DNA of 64,000 nucleotides. Source: Halalkalibacter suaedae. Its GTDB lineage: Bacteria; Bacillota; Bacilli; Bacillales; Bacillaceae_D. A program made the position numbers and the translations under genes. How positions within the stretch are numbered: the stretch's first letter is position 1; every line of letters starts with the position of its first letter. Below are positions 35,033 to 43,572 of the stretch, in pieces. The stretch spans positions 186,001 through 250,000 of the forward strand of contig NZ_JAGKSQ010000004.1 in assembly GCF_017939705.1 (NCBI RefSeq). The letters are read 5' to 3'. Under the pieces are notes generated by a model. The model was not told where the DNA came from and did not search any database. It saw nothing but the letters and a program-made list of their open reading frames with translations.

Positions 35033-36721
35033 TTGAATTTCAAAACGATGTATGCAAAGGAAATTATAAAGTACTTACCTTCATTATCACAAAGTGAAGT
35101 TGAACAGTTAATTGAGAAGCCAAGATTGGAAGAGCAAGGTGATCTGGCATTTCCTTGCTTTTCACTTGCTAAGATCTTAAAGAAATCTCCACAAGAGATT
35201 GCACAGGAACTGGCGAGAGCCATTCAGCATCCTCTTTTAGAAACAGTTGTCGCAAATGGTCCTTATGTTAACGTTTTTCTAAGTAAGAAAACGGTAAGCA
35301 AAGAAATTCTAGAAACAATTTTAACGGAGGGTGAAAATTTTGGTTTCGTTTCGATCGGAGCAAGTAAAAACATTGTTGTTGATTTTTCTTCTCCCAATAT
35401 TGCCAAACCCTTCTCGATGGGACATTTACGTTCAACAGTCATCGGTAATGCCTTATCAACTATTGCAGAGAAATGTGGCTATAACGTTACGAAAATCAAT
35501 CATCTAGGAGATTGGGGAACACAGTTTGGAAAACTAATTGTCGCATATAAAAAGTGGGGAAATGAGAATAGTGTAAAAGAAAACCCAATTGAAGAGTTGT
35601 TATCACTGTATGTAAAGTTTCATACAGAAGCAGAGTTGAATCCTCTCTTAGATGAGGAAGCGAGATCTTGGTTTTTAAAATTAGAGGAAGGAAATGAAGA
35701 GGCCGAAGCACTATGGAAATGGTTCAGAGATGAGTCACTAAAGGAATTCACTAAAATATATAGACTGCTCGATGTCACGTTTGATTCGTATCAAGGTGAA
35801 GCATTTTATAATGACAAGATGGACCGAACGGTGGAAGAACTTAAGAAACTAGAGCTTCTTACGAAATCTGAAGGGGCGGAAGTTGTTAATTTAGAGGACG
35901 TTCAGTTGCCGCCATGTTTGATAAAAAAATCAGACGGTGCAACATTGTACGCAACTCGAGATTTAACAGCTGCTGTGTACAGATATGAGAACTACAACTT
36001 CGAGCAAGCGATTTATGTAGTAGGTCAAGAACAGGGCTTACACTTTAAGCAAGTCTTTATAGTATTAGAAAAAATGGGATATTCATGGGCAAAAGGGTTA
36101 AAGCATGTTCCGTTTGGCTTTATTTTGAAAGATGGCAAGAAAATGTCTACTCGAAAGGGCAAAATCGTCCTTCTAGAAGAGGTTATTACAGAAGCGATTG
36201 ATTTAGCGAAACAGAGTATTGCAGCTAAAAATCCTAATCTCGAAAATAAAGAGGCAGTAGCTAGGATGGTTGGTGTGGGTGCAATCATCTTTCATGATTT
36301 AAAAAATGAAAGACAGAACAATGTGGAGTTTTCGCTTAACGATATGCTGAGATTCGAGGGTACTACAGGACCTTACGTACAATATACTCATGCAAGAGCA
36401 TGTTCGATATTACGAAAAGCAACGTATAATGAAAGCAAATTAAATATCGATGGATTAACAGATAGTCTTAGCTGGTCTGTTATTAAAAGATTAATGGAGT
36501 TTTCATCTATTATTGAAAAGAGCTTTTCTCAGTATGAGCCTTCACAAATCGCAAAATATCTAATCGATGTTTCTCAGGACTTTAACAAATATTATGCTCA
36601 TGTCAAAGTTCTTAGTGATGATCATTTATTAGAGAGCAGACTAGCATTAGTAAAGGCTGTTACAATCGTTTTAAAAGAAGGTCTGAGATTACTAGGAATA
36701 AAGGCACCAGATAAAATGTAG
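35033..36721 (+). CDS. argS: Arginyl-tRNA synthetase, streptococcal/Listeria type
   Basis: 562 residues. SSPNIAKPFSMGHLRSTVIG is the HIGH-class signature in the form typical of streptococcal and Listeria enzymes; KKMSTRKGKIVLLEE is the KMSKS-equivalent region. TTGPYVQYTHARACSILRKA and the C-terminal helical DALR-type domain bind the tRNA anticodon. The enzyme charges tRNA-Arg using ATP. TTG 35033 follows AAGGAAAAGGAAGG, after the T-box leader. Bacilli usually carry another argS, so this could be a second, amino-acid-responsive copy; that cannot be checked within the window. Confidence 0.95.
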   Translation: MNFKTMYAKEIIKYLPSLSQSEVEQLIEKPRLEEQGDLAFPCFSLAKILKKSPQEIAQELARAIQHPLLETVVANGPYVNVFLSKKTVSKEILETILTEGENFGFVSIGASKNIVVDFSSPNIAKPFSMGHLRSTVIGNALSTIAEKCGYNVTKINHLGDWGTQFGKLIVAYKKWGNENSVKENPIEELLSLYVKFHTEAELNPLLDEEARSWFLKLEEGNEEAEALWKWFRDESLKEFTKIYRLLDVTFDSYQGEAFYNDKMDRTVEELKKLELLTKSEGAEVVNLEDVQLPPCLIKKSDGATLYATRDLTAAVYRYENYNFEQAIYVVGQEQGLHFKQVFIVLEKMGYSWAKGLKHVPFGFILKDGKKMSTRKGKIVLLEEVITEAIDLAKQSIAAKNPNLENKEAVARMVGVGAIIFHDLKNERQNNVEFSLNDMLRFEGTTGPYVQYTHARACSILRKATYNESKLNIDGLTDSLSWSVIKRLMEFSSIIEKSFSQYEPSQIAKYLIDVSQDFNKYYAHVKVLSDDHLLESRLALVKAVTIVLKEGLRLLGIKAPDKM

Positions 36722-36750
36722 AGTTTTCCACCTTATTTCACGATCAAACG

Positions 36751-36790
36751 AAAGGAGCGTTTCTTTAATAAGAAGAAGTGCTTCTTTTCG
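36751..36790 (+). terminator. Rho-independent terminator of argS
   Basis: AAAGGAGC pairs with GCTTCTTT (one wobble), ending in TTTTCG. Promoter copy e starts ten bases downstream. Confidence 0.65.
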
Positions 36791-36799
36791 CATTCAATT

Positions 36800-36821
36800 A
36801 AAAGGAAAATAATGCTAAAAT
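36800..36821 (+). promoter_or_regulatory. Shared extended -10 promoter element, copy e
   Basis: AAAAGGAAAATAATGCTAAA then AT: GG, seven bases, TG, one base, TAAAAT. It lies 31 bases before the histidine phosphatase gene. Confidence 0.65.
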
Positions 36822-36852
36822 ATTGTTATTATTATTAGGAGTTGGTATCTCT

Positions 36853-37398
36853 TTGACTAATTTATATTTTGTGCGACATGCACACTCTACATATTCACCG
36901 GATGAATTAAACAGACCCTTATCAGAGAAAGGAATAACTGATGCAATTACAGTTACTAACTTATTAAAAACAAAGGGAATTGATATAGTCGTTTCAAGTC
37001 CGTATAAAAGAGCGATTCAAACAGTCGAAGGCTTAGCGAGATACATAGACAAAGAAGTTGAAATGATCGATGGTTTTAAAGAAAGAACTCTAACCATAGC
37101 TCCTGCCGAAGATTTTACACTTGCAATAAAAAGAGTATGGGAGGATTCTGATTTTTCGTGGGAAGGGGGAGAGTCGAATACTGTCGCTCAAAAAAGAGGT
37201 GTAGATACTACTTATAATCTATTAGATAAGTATAAAGGTAAAAATATAGTTATCGGTACACATGGCAATATAATGGTTCTAATTATGAATTTCTTTGACA
37301 AGCAATATGATTTTTCATTTTGGCAAAAGTTAGCTATGCCAGACATCTATAGGCTAACTTTTGAAGGTGAAATATTAACAAATGTAGAAAGAATATAG
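36853..37398 (+). CDS. Histidine phosphatase (phosphoglycerate mutase-like)
   Basis: 181 residues. LYFVRHAHSTYS is the RHG-type catalytic motif with His nucleophile, VVSSPYKRAIQT is the second signature, and GTHGNIMVLIM holds the second catalytic histidine. Family members remove phosphate from sugars, nucleotides or proteins. TTG 36853 follows AGGAG; an in-frame TTG at 36823 would place ten residues before the core and lacks a site. First gene of the unit ending at 38860. Confidence 0.9.
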   Translation: MTNLYFVRHAHSTYSPDELNRPLSEKGITDAITVTNLLKTKGIDIVVSSPYKRAIQTVEGLARYIDKEVEMIDGFKERTLTIAPAEDFTLAIKRVWEDSDFSWEGGESNTVAQKRGVDTTYNLLDKYKGKNIVIGTHGNIMVLIMNFFDKQYDFSFWQKLAMPDIYRLTFEGEILTNVERI

Positions 37399-37520
37399 GA
37401 CAGGTCATGAAGAAGATTATACTAAGGTTTAGTACAAACATGAATTAAGTTTATTACAATAAATAATAGGTGAAATTCATTCACTGTGTAGGGTTTACAT
37501 TCGAAAGATAGGAGGTAGTT

Positions 37521-38000
37521 ATGAGCAATTATGGCAGTCTTATTGTAAAAGAAGGAAGACAAGTATTGGTCTTTGAACGTAAATATTTATTTAGTCCAGA
37601 AAAAGTATTTCATATCATAACGGAACCAGATTCTTTCATTCAATGGTATCCATTTGCTACTGGAGAAATGGACCTGAGGGTTGGAGGGAAGATAGAGTTC
37701 GATGACGGTGAAGGCTCAGCTTACGAGGCAGTTATTACCGAATTAGCCCCTCCGCATTCTTTTTGTTTTCAGGAAGTTGATGATTTGATAGATATCAGAC
37801 TACATATATCAAGTCAAGGTTGTACCTTGACCTTTAGCCATACCTTTGATGATCGAGAAATGGCTATTTATACAGCTGCAGGATGGCATAGATGTTTAGA
37901 TGTACTAGATCAGATAGTTAATGGGAAACCAGTTGAGTGGAAAGATAACTCTGTTGAATTAAGAGAATTTTATCGGAGAAACTTTCTTCAAAATGATTGA
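37521..38000 (+). CDS. SRPBCC (AHSA1/START-like) protein
   Basis: 159 residues. VFERKYLFSPEKVFHIITEP, FIQWYPFATGEMDLRVGGKI and TFSHTFDDREM follow the pattern of the AHSA1 branch of the SRPBCC helix-grip fold, which makes a deep hydrophobic pocket for a small ligand. ATG 37521 follows AGGAGG. No catalytic assignment is possible. Confidence 0.85.
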   Translation: MSNYGSLIVKEGRQVLVFERKYLFSPEKVFHIITEPDSFIQWYPFATGEMDLRVGGKIEFDDGEGSAYEAVITELAPPHSFCFQEVDDLIDIRLHISSQGCTLTFSHTFDDREMAIYTAAGWHRCLDVLDQIVNGKPVEWKDNSVELREFYRRNFLQND

Positions 38001-38084
38001 GGAAGATCAACTGATACAAAAACATATTGACTAAATGATGCTAATCAAAATTGTAATTGAAATATAAAACATGGGGGAATAAAA

Positions 38085-38840
38085 ATGAGCAGCTATCAAA
38101 AAGAAATTGTAAAGATTAAGCATCAAGGGAGGGAAATTCATAGCGTTTCATACATGCCTAATAGTAATGAGAAGTGCCCTGTCGTAATCTTTAGCCATGG
38201 TTTTAATGGCACAAATGTAGATTTTGCTATGAATAGTGAGCTTTTAGCGGAAAATAATGTAGGTGCGATTTGCTTCGATTTTTGTGGTGGTTCTGTTCAT
38301 TCAAAGAGTGACCTTAAGACTAGTGAGATGACTATTTTTACCGAAAAAGAAGACTTGTCTGCTGTTGTAGAGACCATAAAGACTTGGGAAAATGTTGATC
38401 CTGATAATATCTTTTTATTTGGCGGAAGTATGGGTGGACTCGTATCAGCATTAGTAGCCGATGAAAAGGTAGAGGGAATCAAAGGTCTTTTATTGCTGTT
38501 TCCAGCATTAGGTATAGCAGAGGAGTGGAATAGAAGATATCCAACACTTGAGACGATCCCTGATATACATGAATTATGGGGAGTTCGTTTGGGTAGAGTG
38601 TTTTTTGAATCGATTCATGGATACAATGTGTTCGACCATATCGGGAAATTCAATAAAAACGTATTGATTTTTCATGGAGATCAGGATGAAATTGTAGCAC
38701 TTGATTATGGAAATAAGGCAGAAAAGGTATATCCTCATGCTAAAATTGAAGTATTTCCAGGAGAGGGTCACGGTTTTTCGGAGACTGGCAATAGAAGAGT
38801 CGCTGAGATGACATATGAATTTGTAAAAGCAAATAGTTAA
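38085..38840 (+). CDS. Alpha/beta hydrolase, dipeptidyl-peptidase-like
   Basis: 251 residues. VVIFSHGFNGTNVDFAMNSE (oxyanion-hole region), LFGGSMGGLVSALVA (GxSMGG nucleophile), LIFHGDQDEIVALDYGNKAE (acid) and EGHGFSETGNRR (histidine) form a complete catalytic triad in the order seen in acyl-peptide-hydrolase-like and feruloyl-esterase-like proteins. ATG 38085 follows GGGGG. No signal peptide. Substrate unknown. Confidence 0.9.
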   Translation: MSSYQKEIVKIKHQGREIHSVSYMPNSNEKCPVVIFSHGFNGTNVDFAMNSELLAENNVGAICFDFCGGSVHSKSDLKTSEMTIFTEKEDLSAVVETIKTWENVDPDNIFLFGGSMGGLVSALVADEKVEGIKGLLLLFPALGIAEEWNRRYPTLETIPDIHELWGVRLGRVFFESIHGYNVFDHIGKFNKNVLIFHGDQDEIVALDYGNKAEKVYPHAKIEVFPGEGHGFSETGNRRVAEMTYEFVKANS

Positions 38841-38859
38841 CAATACAGTAAGCGAAGGG

Positions 38860-38886
38860 GAGCATTCTTTAGTAAAGGGTGCTCTT
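38860..38886 (+). terminator. Rho-independent terminator
   Basis: GAGCATTCTTT pairs with AAAGGGTGCTC (two wobbles) around AGT, followed by TTT. It closes the unit 36853-38840. Confidence 0.75.
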
Positions 38887-38900
38887 TAACACATTATTGC

Positions 38901-38920
38901 CAGGAAAATAATGTTAAACT
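38901..38920 (+). promoter_or_regulatory. Shared extended -10 promoter element, copy f
   Basis: CAGGAAAATAATGTTAAACT: GG, seven bases, TG, one base, TAAACT. Fifteen bases after the preceding terminator. Confidence 0.65.
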
Positions 38921-38996
38921 TAGAATTGAAAATTATTGGGGGAATTCTACTAGTCTCAGGGGAATTTACAGTAAAATGACATAGAGGAGAATGGGA

Positions 38997-39356
38997 ATGC
39001 AAAAAAAGGGACAATTAGAGGTTCTCAACCTCATTGAATTAGTAAACGATCAAAAGGACTATACTAATTTCATTGTAAGTGAAGTAAATGACCATGCACT
39101 TAGAATAGCTGTAATAGATGGAGAATTTCACTGGCATAAACACGAGGACTGCGATGAGATGTTTTTTGTATTAGAAGGTGAACTTTTCATAGACTTAGAA
39201 AACAATGAAACCGTTTCATTAAAGCCAGGTGAAATATTTACAGTGCCTAATAACACAATGCATCGAACTCGCTCAAACGAACGGACAGTTAATTTATGTT
39301 TTGAGAAAGTAAGTAATGATATAAACGGTAGCGATGAAAAAAACTTGGACAACTAA
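38997..39356 (+). CDS. Cupin-domain protein
   Basis: 119 residues from ATG 38997, eight bases past GAGGAG; an ATG at 38991 is too close. GEFHWHKHEDCDEMFFVLEG is cupin motif 1 (two His and a Glu as metal ligands), and PGEIFTVPNNTMHRTRSNER is motif 2 with the last histidine. The single-domain fold suits a small sugar-phosphate isomerase, dioxygenase or ligand sensor. It forms a one-gene unit with its own promoter and terminator. Confidence 0.9.
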   Translation: MQKKGQLEVLNLIELVNDQKDYTNFIVSEVNDHALRIAVIDGEFHWHKHEDCDEMFFVLEGELFIDLENNETVSLKPGEIFTVPNNTMHRTRSNERTVNLCFEKVSNDINGSDEKNLDN

Positions 39357-39388
39357 AGTGAGAGTCAATGCTTTTCAGCTATCAGCTA

Positions 39389-39421
39389 ATGTTCCTAAAT
39401 TAGATAGGAATGCTTTTTCTA
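39389..39421 (+). terminator. Rho-independent terminator
   Basis: TTCCTA and TAGGAA (extended by ATG/GCT pairs) form a stem followed by TTTTTCTATTT. The degenerate promoter-like GGAAAATTTAATAATAT follows at 39434. Confidence 0.65.
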
Positions 39422-39465
39422 TTTAGGTTTAACTGGAAAATTTAATAATATGGGGAGAACAATAT

Positions 39466-39804
39466 ATGGGATGTGTTTTTTGTCAGGTTGTTAATAGAGA
39501 AGAACCAGCTGAAATAATATATGAAGATGAGGATGTTATAGCCTTTTACGGATTGCACTTTAGTGCCCCAGTACATGCGTTAGTGATTCCTAAAAAACAC
39601 ATTGAAAACATTATGGATATAAAAGAGGGTGACGAAAAAATCATATATAAGATTCACCTAGGGCTACAGGAAGTTGCAAAGATATTGGGTGTTGAGGAAG
39701 ATGGTTTCAGAGTAATCACCAATACTGGAAAACATGGTCAACAAGAGGTATACCATATGCATTATCATATTATTGGTGGTCGACAATTGAAATGGGAAAT
39801 GTAA
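39466..39804 (+). CDS. HIT-family (histidine triad) protein
   Basis: 112 residues. CVFCQVVNREEPAEIIYEDE is the HIT N-terminus with a CxxC-like start, HALVIPKKHIENI the middle, and VYHMHYHIIGGR the histidine triad (HxHxHxx). HINT-like members hydrolyse nucleoside phosphoramidates and dinucleotide derivatives. ATG 39466 follows GGGGAG. It forms a single-gene unit. The function in this host is not known. Confidence 0.95.
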   Translation: MGCVFCQVVNREEPAEIIYEDEDVIAFYGLHFSAPVHALVIPKKHIENIMDIKEGDEKIIYKIHLGLQEVAKILGVEEDGFRVITNTGKHGQQEVYHMHYHIIGGRQLKWEM

Positions 39805-39978
39805 TGTAAAATCCTAAACATGGAATTGTGACATAAAAGCCTGCTCGAATTAATAGTTCATTTGACTATTTCAAGCGATGTAGAAAACAAAGAAAATGAG
39901 AAGTTATGGGTATTGAGTTTATAATAATGAGAAAAGTGTTTTTCATGCGTTTTTGGAAGAAGATTAAACAGTTCAATA

Positions 39979-40004
39979 ACCCTCACAACTTGGTTGCGAG
40001 GGTC
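39979..40004. terminator. Hairpin between convergent genes
   Basis: ACCCTC and GAGGGT form the stem across AACTTGGTTGC. It lies between the HIT gene and the minus-strand GH127 gene and may stop both. The T tracts are weak on each side. Confidence 0.5.
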
Positions 40005-40017
40005 ATTTAAGTTTTCT

Positions 40018-41940
40018 TTAAATTTCATTCATCCAAACAAGCATTTCTTCTCTAGGACTGCGATTCCCCCACATGTGGTAAGCTACGGCCTTCACCTTTA
40101 CCGGCTTTCTGACTGGCTCATGCGAGGAATATAGATTGCCTTCCCACTGATCTTCTTCATAACGTACTCCTTTAATCTCAAGGCTAGTAATGTTGTCTAT
40201 TGAGTTTAGTATTGGAGTTTCATCTCGAGGGATGAAGATGTTCTTTAAGTGAGGACCATTATCCTCTTGTTCCAGACAGTAGACGACTGGTCCTCGTTTT
40301 AGAGCGATTTTACCGATGTTTTCTCGGACGCGTGGGTTTGCCCGAATCTTTTCAACTAACAATGGCAGTTCAAGCTCGATTGTATCCTTCTCCGTCCATT
40401 CTTTTGATAAGGTAATATACCCGTCATCATTTATTGGCGAGTGGATGACTTGATTATTGATTTTTACTGTAAATTCTTCGCACCATGCCGGAATCCTTAA
40501 GGAAATTTCGTGTGTTGTTGGTTTCTCCGGGTGTATATCAAACAAAATCTTTCCGTCAGTTGGATAATTGGTTTTTTGGATGATTTCAAACTTCTTACCA
40601 TTTACATTAAACTCTGTTTGACTACCGATATACAAATGGACATTGATTTTATTTTCGCTCGTTGTATACATGTACTGTCCTATCGAGGTGATAAGTCTTG
40701 CGATGTTTGGTGGACAACAAGCACAACCAAACCATGGCACCCGTTCTGGCTCAACATGCTTATGGTCAAATCTCTCTTCAACTGCACTAGGAAAGACCTC
40801 AAGTGGATTAACGTAAAAATACTTTGTTCCTTCTAAGGAGATGCCACTTAACACGCCATTATAGAGGGCGGTCTCCATTACATCAGCATACTGGCGATCA
40901 TTTTCAAGCTCCAGCATTCTCATTGCCCAAAACATTAATCCAATTGAAGCGCATGTTTCAGCATAGGCAACATCGTTCGGTAAATCATATTCTGTGGTGA
41001 ACCGTTCACCATGTCCCTGAGAGCCAATGCCACCGGTAAGATACATTTTTTGATTTGTGACATTGTTCCAGAGTCGTTTTAGCACTTTTTTTAGTTCTTT
41101 GTCACCTGTTTCCTTGGCAATATCGGCCATCCCAGTGTACAAATACATTGCACGAACAGCATGCCCATGAGCAGTTGTTTGCTCTCGCACAGGTGCATGT
41201 GCCTGATGATAATCTAGCCCAAACCATCGGTCTCTTTCTCCTATTAACGTGTTTTCCTCTAAAAGGAAAGACGGCTGAGTGCCTCTCTCATTAATAAAGT
41301 AAATACATAGGTTTAAATGCATTTTGTTGCCTGTTACTTTATATAGTCGCATTAACGCAAGCTCAATCTCTTCATGTCCTGGATAGATCTTTCGTTTGCC
41401 ATCCTCAATACCGAACATGCTATCAATGTAGTCAACGAACGTATTAGCAATGGCTAGTAACGTATCTTTGTTTGTGACTTCATAGTAGGCAACAGCTGCC
41501 TCTATCAAATGACCTGCACAATATAACTCATGACCATGAGAAAAATCAGTCCATCTTTCATTTGGTTTCGCAACGGTATAATATGTGTTGATATATCCGT
41601 CATCTTGTTGAGCTTGTCTAATTAACTCTATTAATTCTTCAATCTTAGCTTCAAGTTCTTGATCGGGGTAATGTATGAGGCTATAACTTGCTGCTTCAAT
41701 CCACTTATATACATCACTATCTTGAAAAGGCATCCCATGGAAAGTACCACTTGATTGTCCAGAAGCAATTCGGAAATTTTCTACGGAATGACTTGGTGGT
41801 GCACCTTCTATCTCATCATTTAATGCCTTCCATTGATAGGGTATCGTTTTCGTTGAAATGATATCTATCCACTGACTCCAGAAATCATCCTTTATTTTGG
41901 TTTGATTTATAGTTGAACGTTGAGATGTTACTTTTAACAT
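40018..41940 (-). CDS. GH127 beta-L-arabinofuranosidase
   Basis: 640 residues read leftward, the size of HypBA1-type enzymes. DVYKWIEAASY, AHAPVREQTTAHGHAVRAMY and FTTEYDLPNDVAYAETCASI are characteristic. YAETC (about residue 326) and GCACCPPN (about 404) supply the Glu and three Cys that bind zinc, one Cys acting as nucleophile in this family. It releases beta-L-arabinofuranose from plant glycoprotein oligosaccharides. No signal peptide, so the substrate is probably imported. AAAGGACGG precedes ATG 41940 on its strand. It runs against all neighbours and may be an independent insertion. Confidence 0.95.
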   Translation of the reverse strand: MLKVTSQRSTINQTKIKDDFWSQWIDIISTKTIPYQWKALNDEIEGAPPSHSVENFRIASGQSSGTFHGMPFQDSDVYKWIEAASYSLIHYPDQELEAKIEELIELIRQAQQDDGYINTYYTVAKPNERWTDFSHGHELYCAGHLIEAAVAYYEVTNKDTLLAIANTFVDYIDSMFGIEDGKRKIYPGHEEIELALMRLYKVTGNKMHLNLCIYFINERGTQPSFLLEENTLIGERDRWFGLDYHQAHAPVREQTTAHGHAVRAMYLYTGMADIAKETGDKELKKVLKRLWNNVTNQKMYLTGGIGSQGHGERFTTEYDLPNDVAYAETCASIGLMFWAMRMLELENDRQYADVMETALYNGVLSGISLEGTKYFYVNPLEVFPSAVEERFDHKHVEPERVPWFGCACCPPNIARLITSIGQYMYTTSENKINVHLYIGSQTEFNVNGKKFEIIQKTNYPTDGKILFDIHPEKPTTHEISLRIPAWCEEFTVKINNQVIHSPINDDGYITLSKEWTEKDTIELELPLLVEKIRANPRVRENIGKIALKRGPVVYCLEQEDNGPHLKNIFIPRDETPILNSIDNITSLEIKGVRYEEDQWEGNLYSSHEPVRKPVKVKAVAYHMWGNRSPREEMLVWMNEI

Positions 41941-42088
41941 GAAAAATCCGTCCTTTACTGTTGTATTATTACTACTTAAGGCCAGTAATCACTTCTCTTA
42001 CTTAGTTCTATTCGATGCACTGTAAACCCTTCCATAGGTAAGTAGAATGTGTTCTATAATAAAACAAAGACACTTTTTTTCTCTCAAT

Positions 42089-42111
42089 AAAAAGGAAATT
42101 AATGTTAATAT
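42089..42111 (+). promoter_or_regulatory. Shared extended -10 promoter element, copy g
   Basis: AAAAAGGAAATTAATGTTAA then TAT: GG, seven bases, TG, one base, TAATAT. It follows CACTTTTTTTCTCTCAA and precedes the VOC remnant. Confidence 0.7.
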
Positions 42112-42157
42112 ATAAAAGAGTTAAATTAAACAGACTTGGATTAGGAGAAAAATTACT

Positions 42158-42307
42158 ATGACGAACAAATTAAAAGAAAAAAAGATTAAGATTCTTTACT
42201 TAGATAAACATCCATTTGCTGGGGGGAGCAACCATCATACTGTATATTTTGAAGATCCTGATAGAGTAAAAGTAGAACTTGTAGCACCTGAACAGGAGAG
42301 TGTTTAA
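42158..42307 (+). pseudogene. C-terminal remnant of a VOC (glyoxalase-fold) protein
   Basis: 49 residues starting MTNKLKEKKIKILYLDKHPF and ending AGGSNHHTVYFEDPDRVKVE plus LVAPEQESV. HHTVYFEDPDxxKVELVAP is the last strand and metal-ligand region of vicinal oxygen chelate proteins; the first two thirds of the domain are missing. It still has a start codon, a weak AGGAG site and the shared promoter 50 bases upstream. Its stop overlaps the next ATG (TAAATG), so translation may help express the CPCC gene. Confidence 0.65.
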
Positions 42308-42571
42308 ATGAAGAATACTTGTCCTTGCTGTGGCTATAAAACGTTAGATGAAGAACCTCCAGGAACATATGAAATATGTAGTATCTGTTTTTGGGAAGAT
42401 GACGGTGTTCAATATGAAGATCCGGATTATGAGGGTGGTGCAAACACCCCATCTTTAAGGCAAGCCCAGAAGAATTATCTCTTATTTGGGGCCTGTGAGG
42501 AAAGCTGTATTGAGTTTGTAAGAAAGTCAAATGAAAATGATGTAAAGGATTTAAATTGGAAACCATTATAG
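42308..42571 (+). CDS. CPCC-family cysteine-rich protein
   Basis: 87 residues. CPCCGYKTLDEEPPGTYEIC, then SICFWEDDGVQYEDPDYEGG, are diagnostic of the cysteine-rich CPCC family; the four cysteines likely bind zinc. The start ATG directly abuts the stop of the VOC remnant. CPCC genes are common in accessory regions and near toxin-immunity loci, but no toxin is seen here. Confidence 0.9.
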   Translation: MKNTCPCCGYKTLDEEPPGTYEICSICFWEDDGVQYEDPDYEGGANTPSLRQAQKNYLLFGACEESCIEFVRKSNENDVKDLNWKPL

Positions 42572-42631
42572 TTAATTCAACTACAGGAAAATTGTAAATT
42601 TCAACAGGATTTACTAACGGAGGAATAGTGA

Positions 42632-43033
42632 ATGGATTTTGATAGTGATTATAAAGTGGAAAAAAAGAAAACATATAAGAGAATAGTTAGAGTGTTACTG
42701 ATTTGGGTACTGCTTTTTATAGGGATTATAGCCTACGGAGTGTATTGGCTTTTATTTGATTGGAGCCGACTTAAAGATGAATTAATAACCCAATCGACTT
42801 CCCCAAATGGTACCTATATGATAAATGCTTATTTATCAAACGGTCATGCAACAGTTTCATATGCGGTGTTGGGGGAGTTAGTTTTTAATAATGATAATAA
42901 AAGAGCTAAGAAAATATACTGGCAACATAGAGAGGAAAATGCAAACATAGAATGGATCGATGATGATACAGTGATCATTAATAATGTGGAATTGGATTTA
43001 CCAAATGAAACGTATGATTATAGAAATGATTAA
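42632..43033 (+). CDS. DUF5412-family membrane protein
   Basis: 133 residues. One membrane segment (VLLIWVLLFIGIIAYGVYWL) and an outer domain with SPNGTYMINAYLSNGHATVS, KKIYWQHREENANIEWIDDD and TVIINNVELDLPNETYDYRN. It is a paralogue of the gene at 20350 (same YWQ/EWIDDDTV pattern) and starts at a normal ATG after GGAGGA. Function unknown. Confidence 0.8.
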   Translation: MDFDSDYKVEKKKTYKRIVRVLLIWVLLFIGIIAYGVYWLLFDWSRLKDELITQSTSPNGTYMINAYLSNGHATVSYAVLGELVFNNDNKRAKKIYWQHREENANIEWIDDDTVIINNVELDLPNETYDYRND

Positions 43034-43052
43034 ATGATTATTAATACTCGGT

Positions 43053-43086
43053 GAGCACTCCTGAAAGACAGAGGGTGCTATTTTTG
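43053..43086 (+). terminator. Rho-independent terminator
   Basis: AGCACTCCTG pairs with CAGAGGGTGCT (one bulge) around AAAGA, followed by ATTTTTG. Promoter copy h starts eight bases later. Confidence 0.75.
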
Positions 43087-43093
43087 TGTAAAT

Positions 43094-43116
43094 AAAAAGG
43101 GAATTAATGTTAAAAT
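43094..43116 (+). promoter_or_regulatory. Shared extended -10 promoter element, copy h
   Basis: AAAAAGGGAATTAATGTTAA then AAT: GG, seven bases, TG, one base, TAAAAT. One of the closest matches to the consensus. Confidence 0.7.
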
Positions 43117-43228
43117 AAAAATAGAGGATAGTGTAAGAAGAATTTACTGATTCAGTTATTTCAATTTATGATATGGGAAATTAAGGTTTTATGTAAAGGG
43201 ACAAGTATCTTGGAGGGAGGAAATTAAT

Positions 43229-43387
43229 GTGGACTTTTTTATTTTAATGGCACTTTTATTAATAGGGCTAGTTGTTTGGGGTATTTATGATTCTAAAAAG
43301 AAACATGAAGTAAAACTTGAAGAAATTAAATTAGAAAGAGAAAAAATAGTATTAGAACAAAGAAGGTTAGAAAATCTTGGTGAGTGA
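43229..43387 (+). CDS. Small single-pass membrane protein with coiled-coil tail (52 aa)
   Basis: GTG 43229 follows GGAGGGAGG. The product starts MDFFILMALLLIGLVVWGIY, one membrane helix, and continues as a charged helix (KKKHEVKLEEIKLEREKIVL) ending LGE. The overlapping ATG at 43227 is in another frame that stops at once. This layout resembles phage-shock or holin-associated small proteins, but no family is certain. Confidence 0.55.
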   Translation: MDFFILMALLLIGLVVWGIYDSKKKHEVKLEEIKLEREKIVLEQRRLENLGE

Positions 43388-43572
43388 TTTAGTAGAGAAA
43401 GAGGAAAATATGTCCAGATGTAGGTCAATTTTTCGACTGTGCTTTTATATTACTAATTATCGTATTACCTCAATTTTTTTATTGGCTTCTTAACAGTCAT
43501 GATGAGTGTGAAACCATTGCTCAGCTCATTCGTAAGTAGTGTAAAAAGACCTAAAGTTGGGAGGCATTATTT

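Noticed and set aside
42186-42674. 162-residue frame on the minus strand
   Set aside because: Opposite to the VOC remnant, CPCC and DUF5412 genes, which have clear family matches; no ribosome site.
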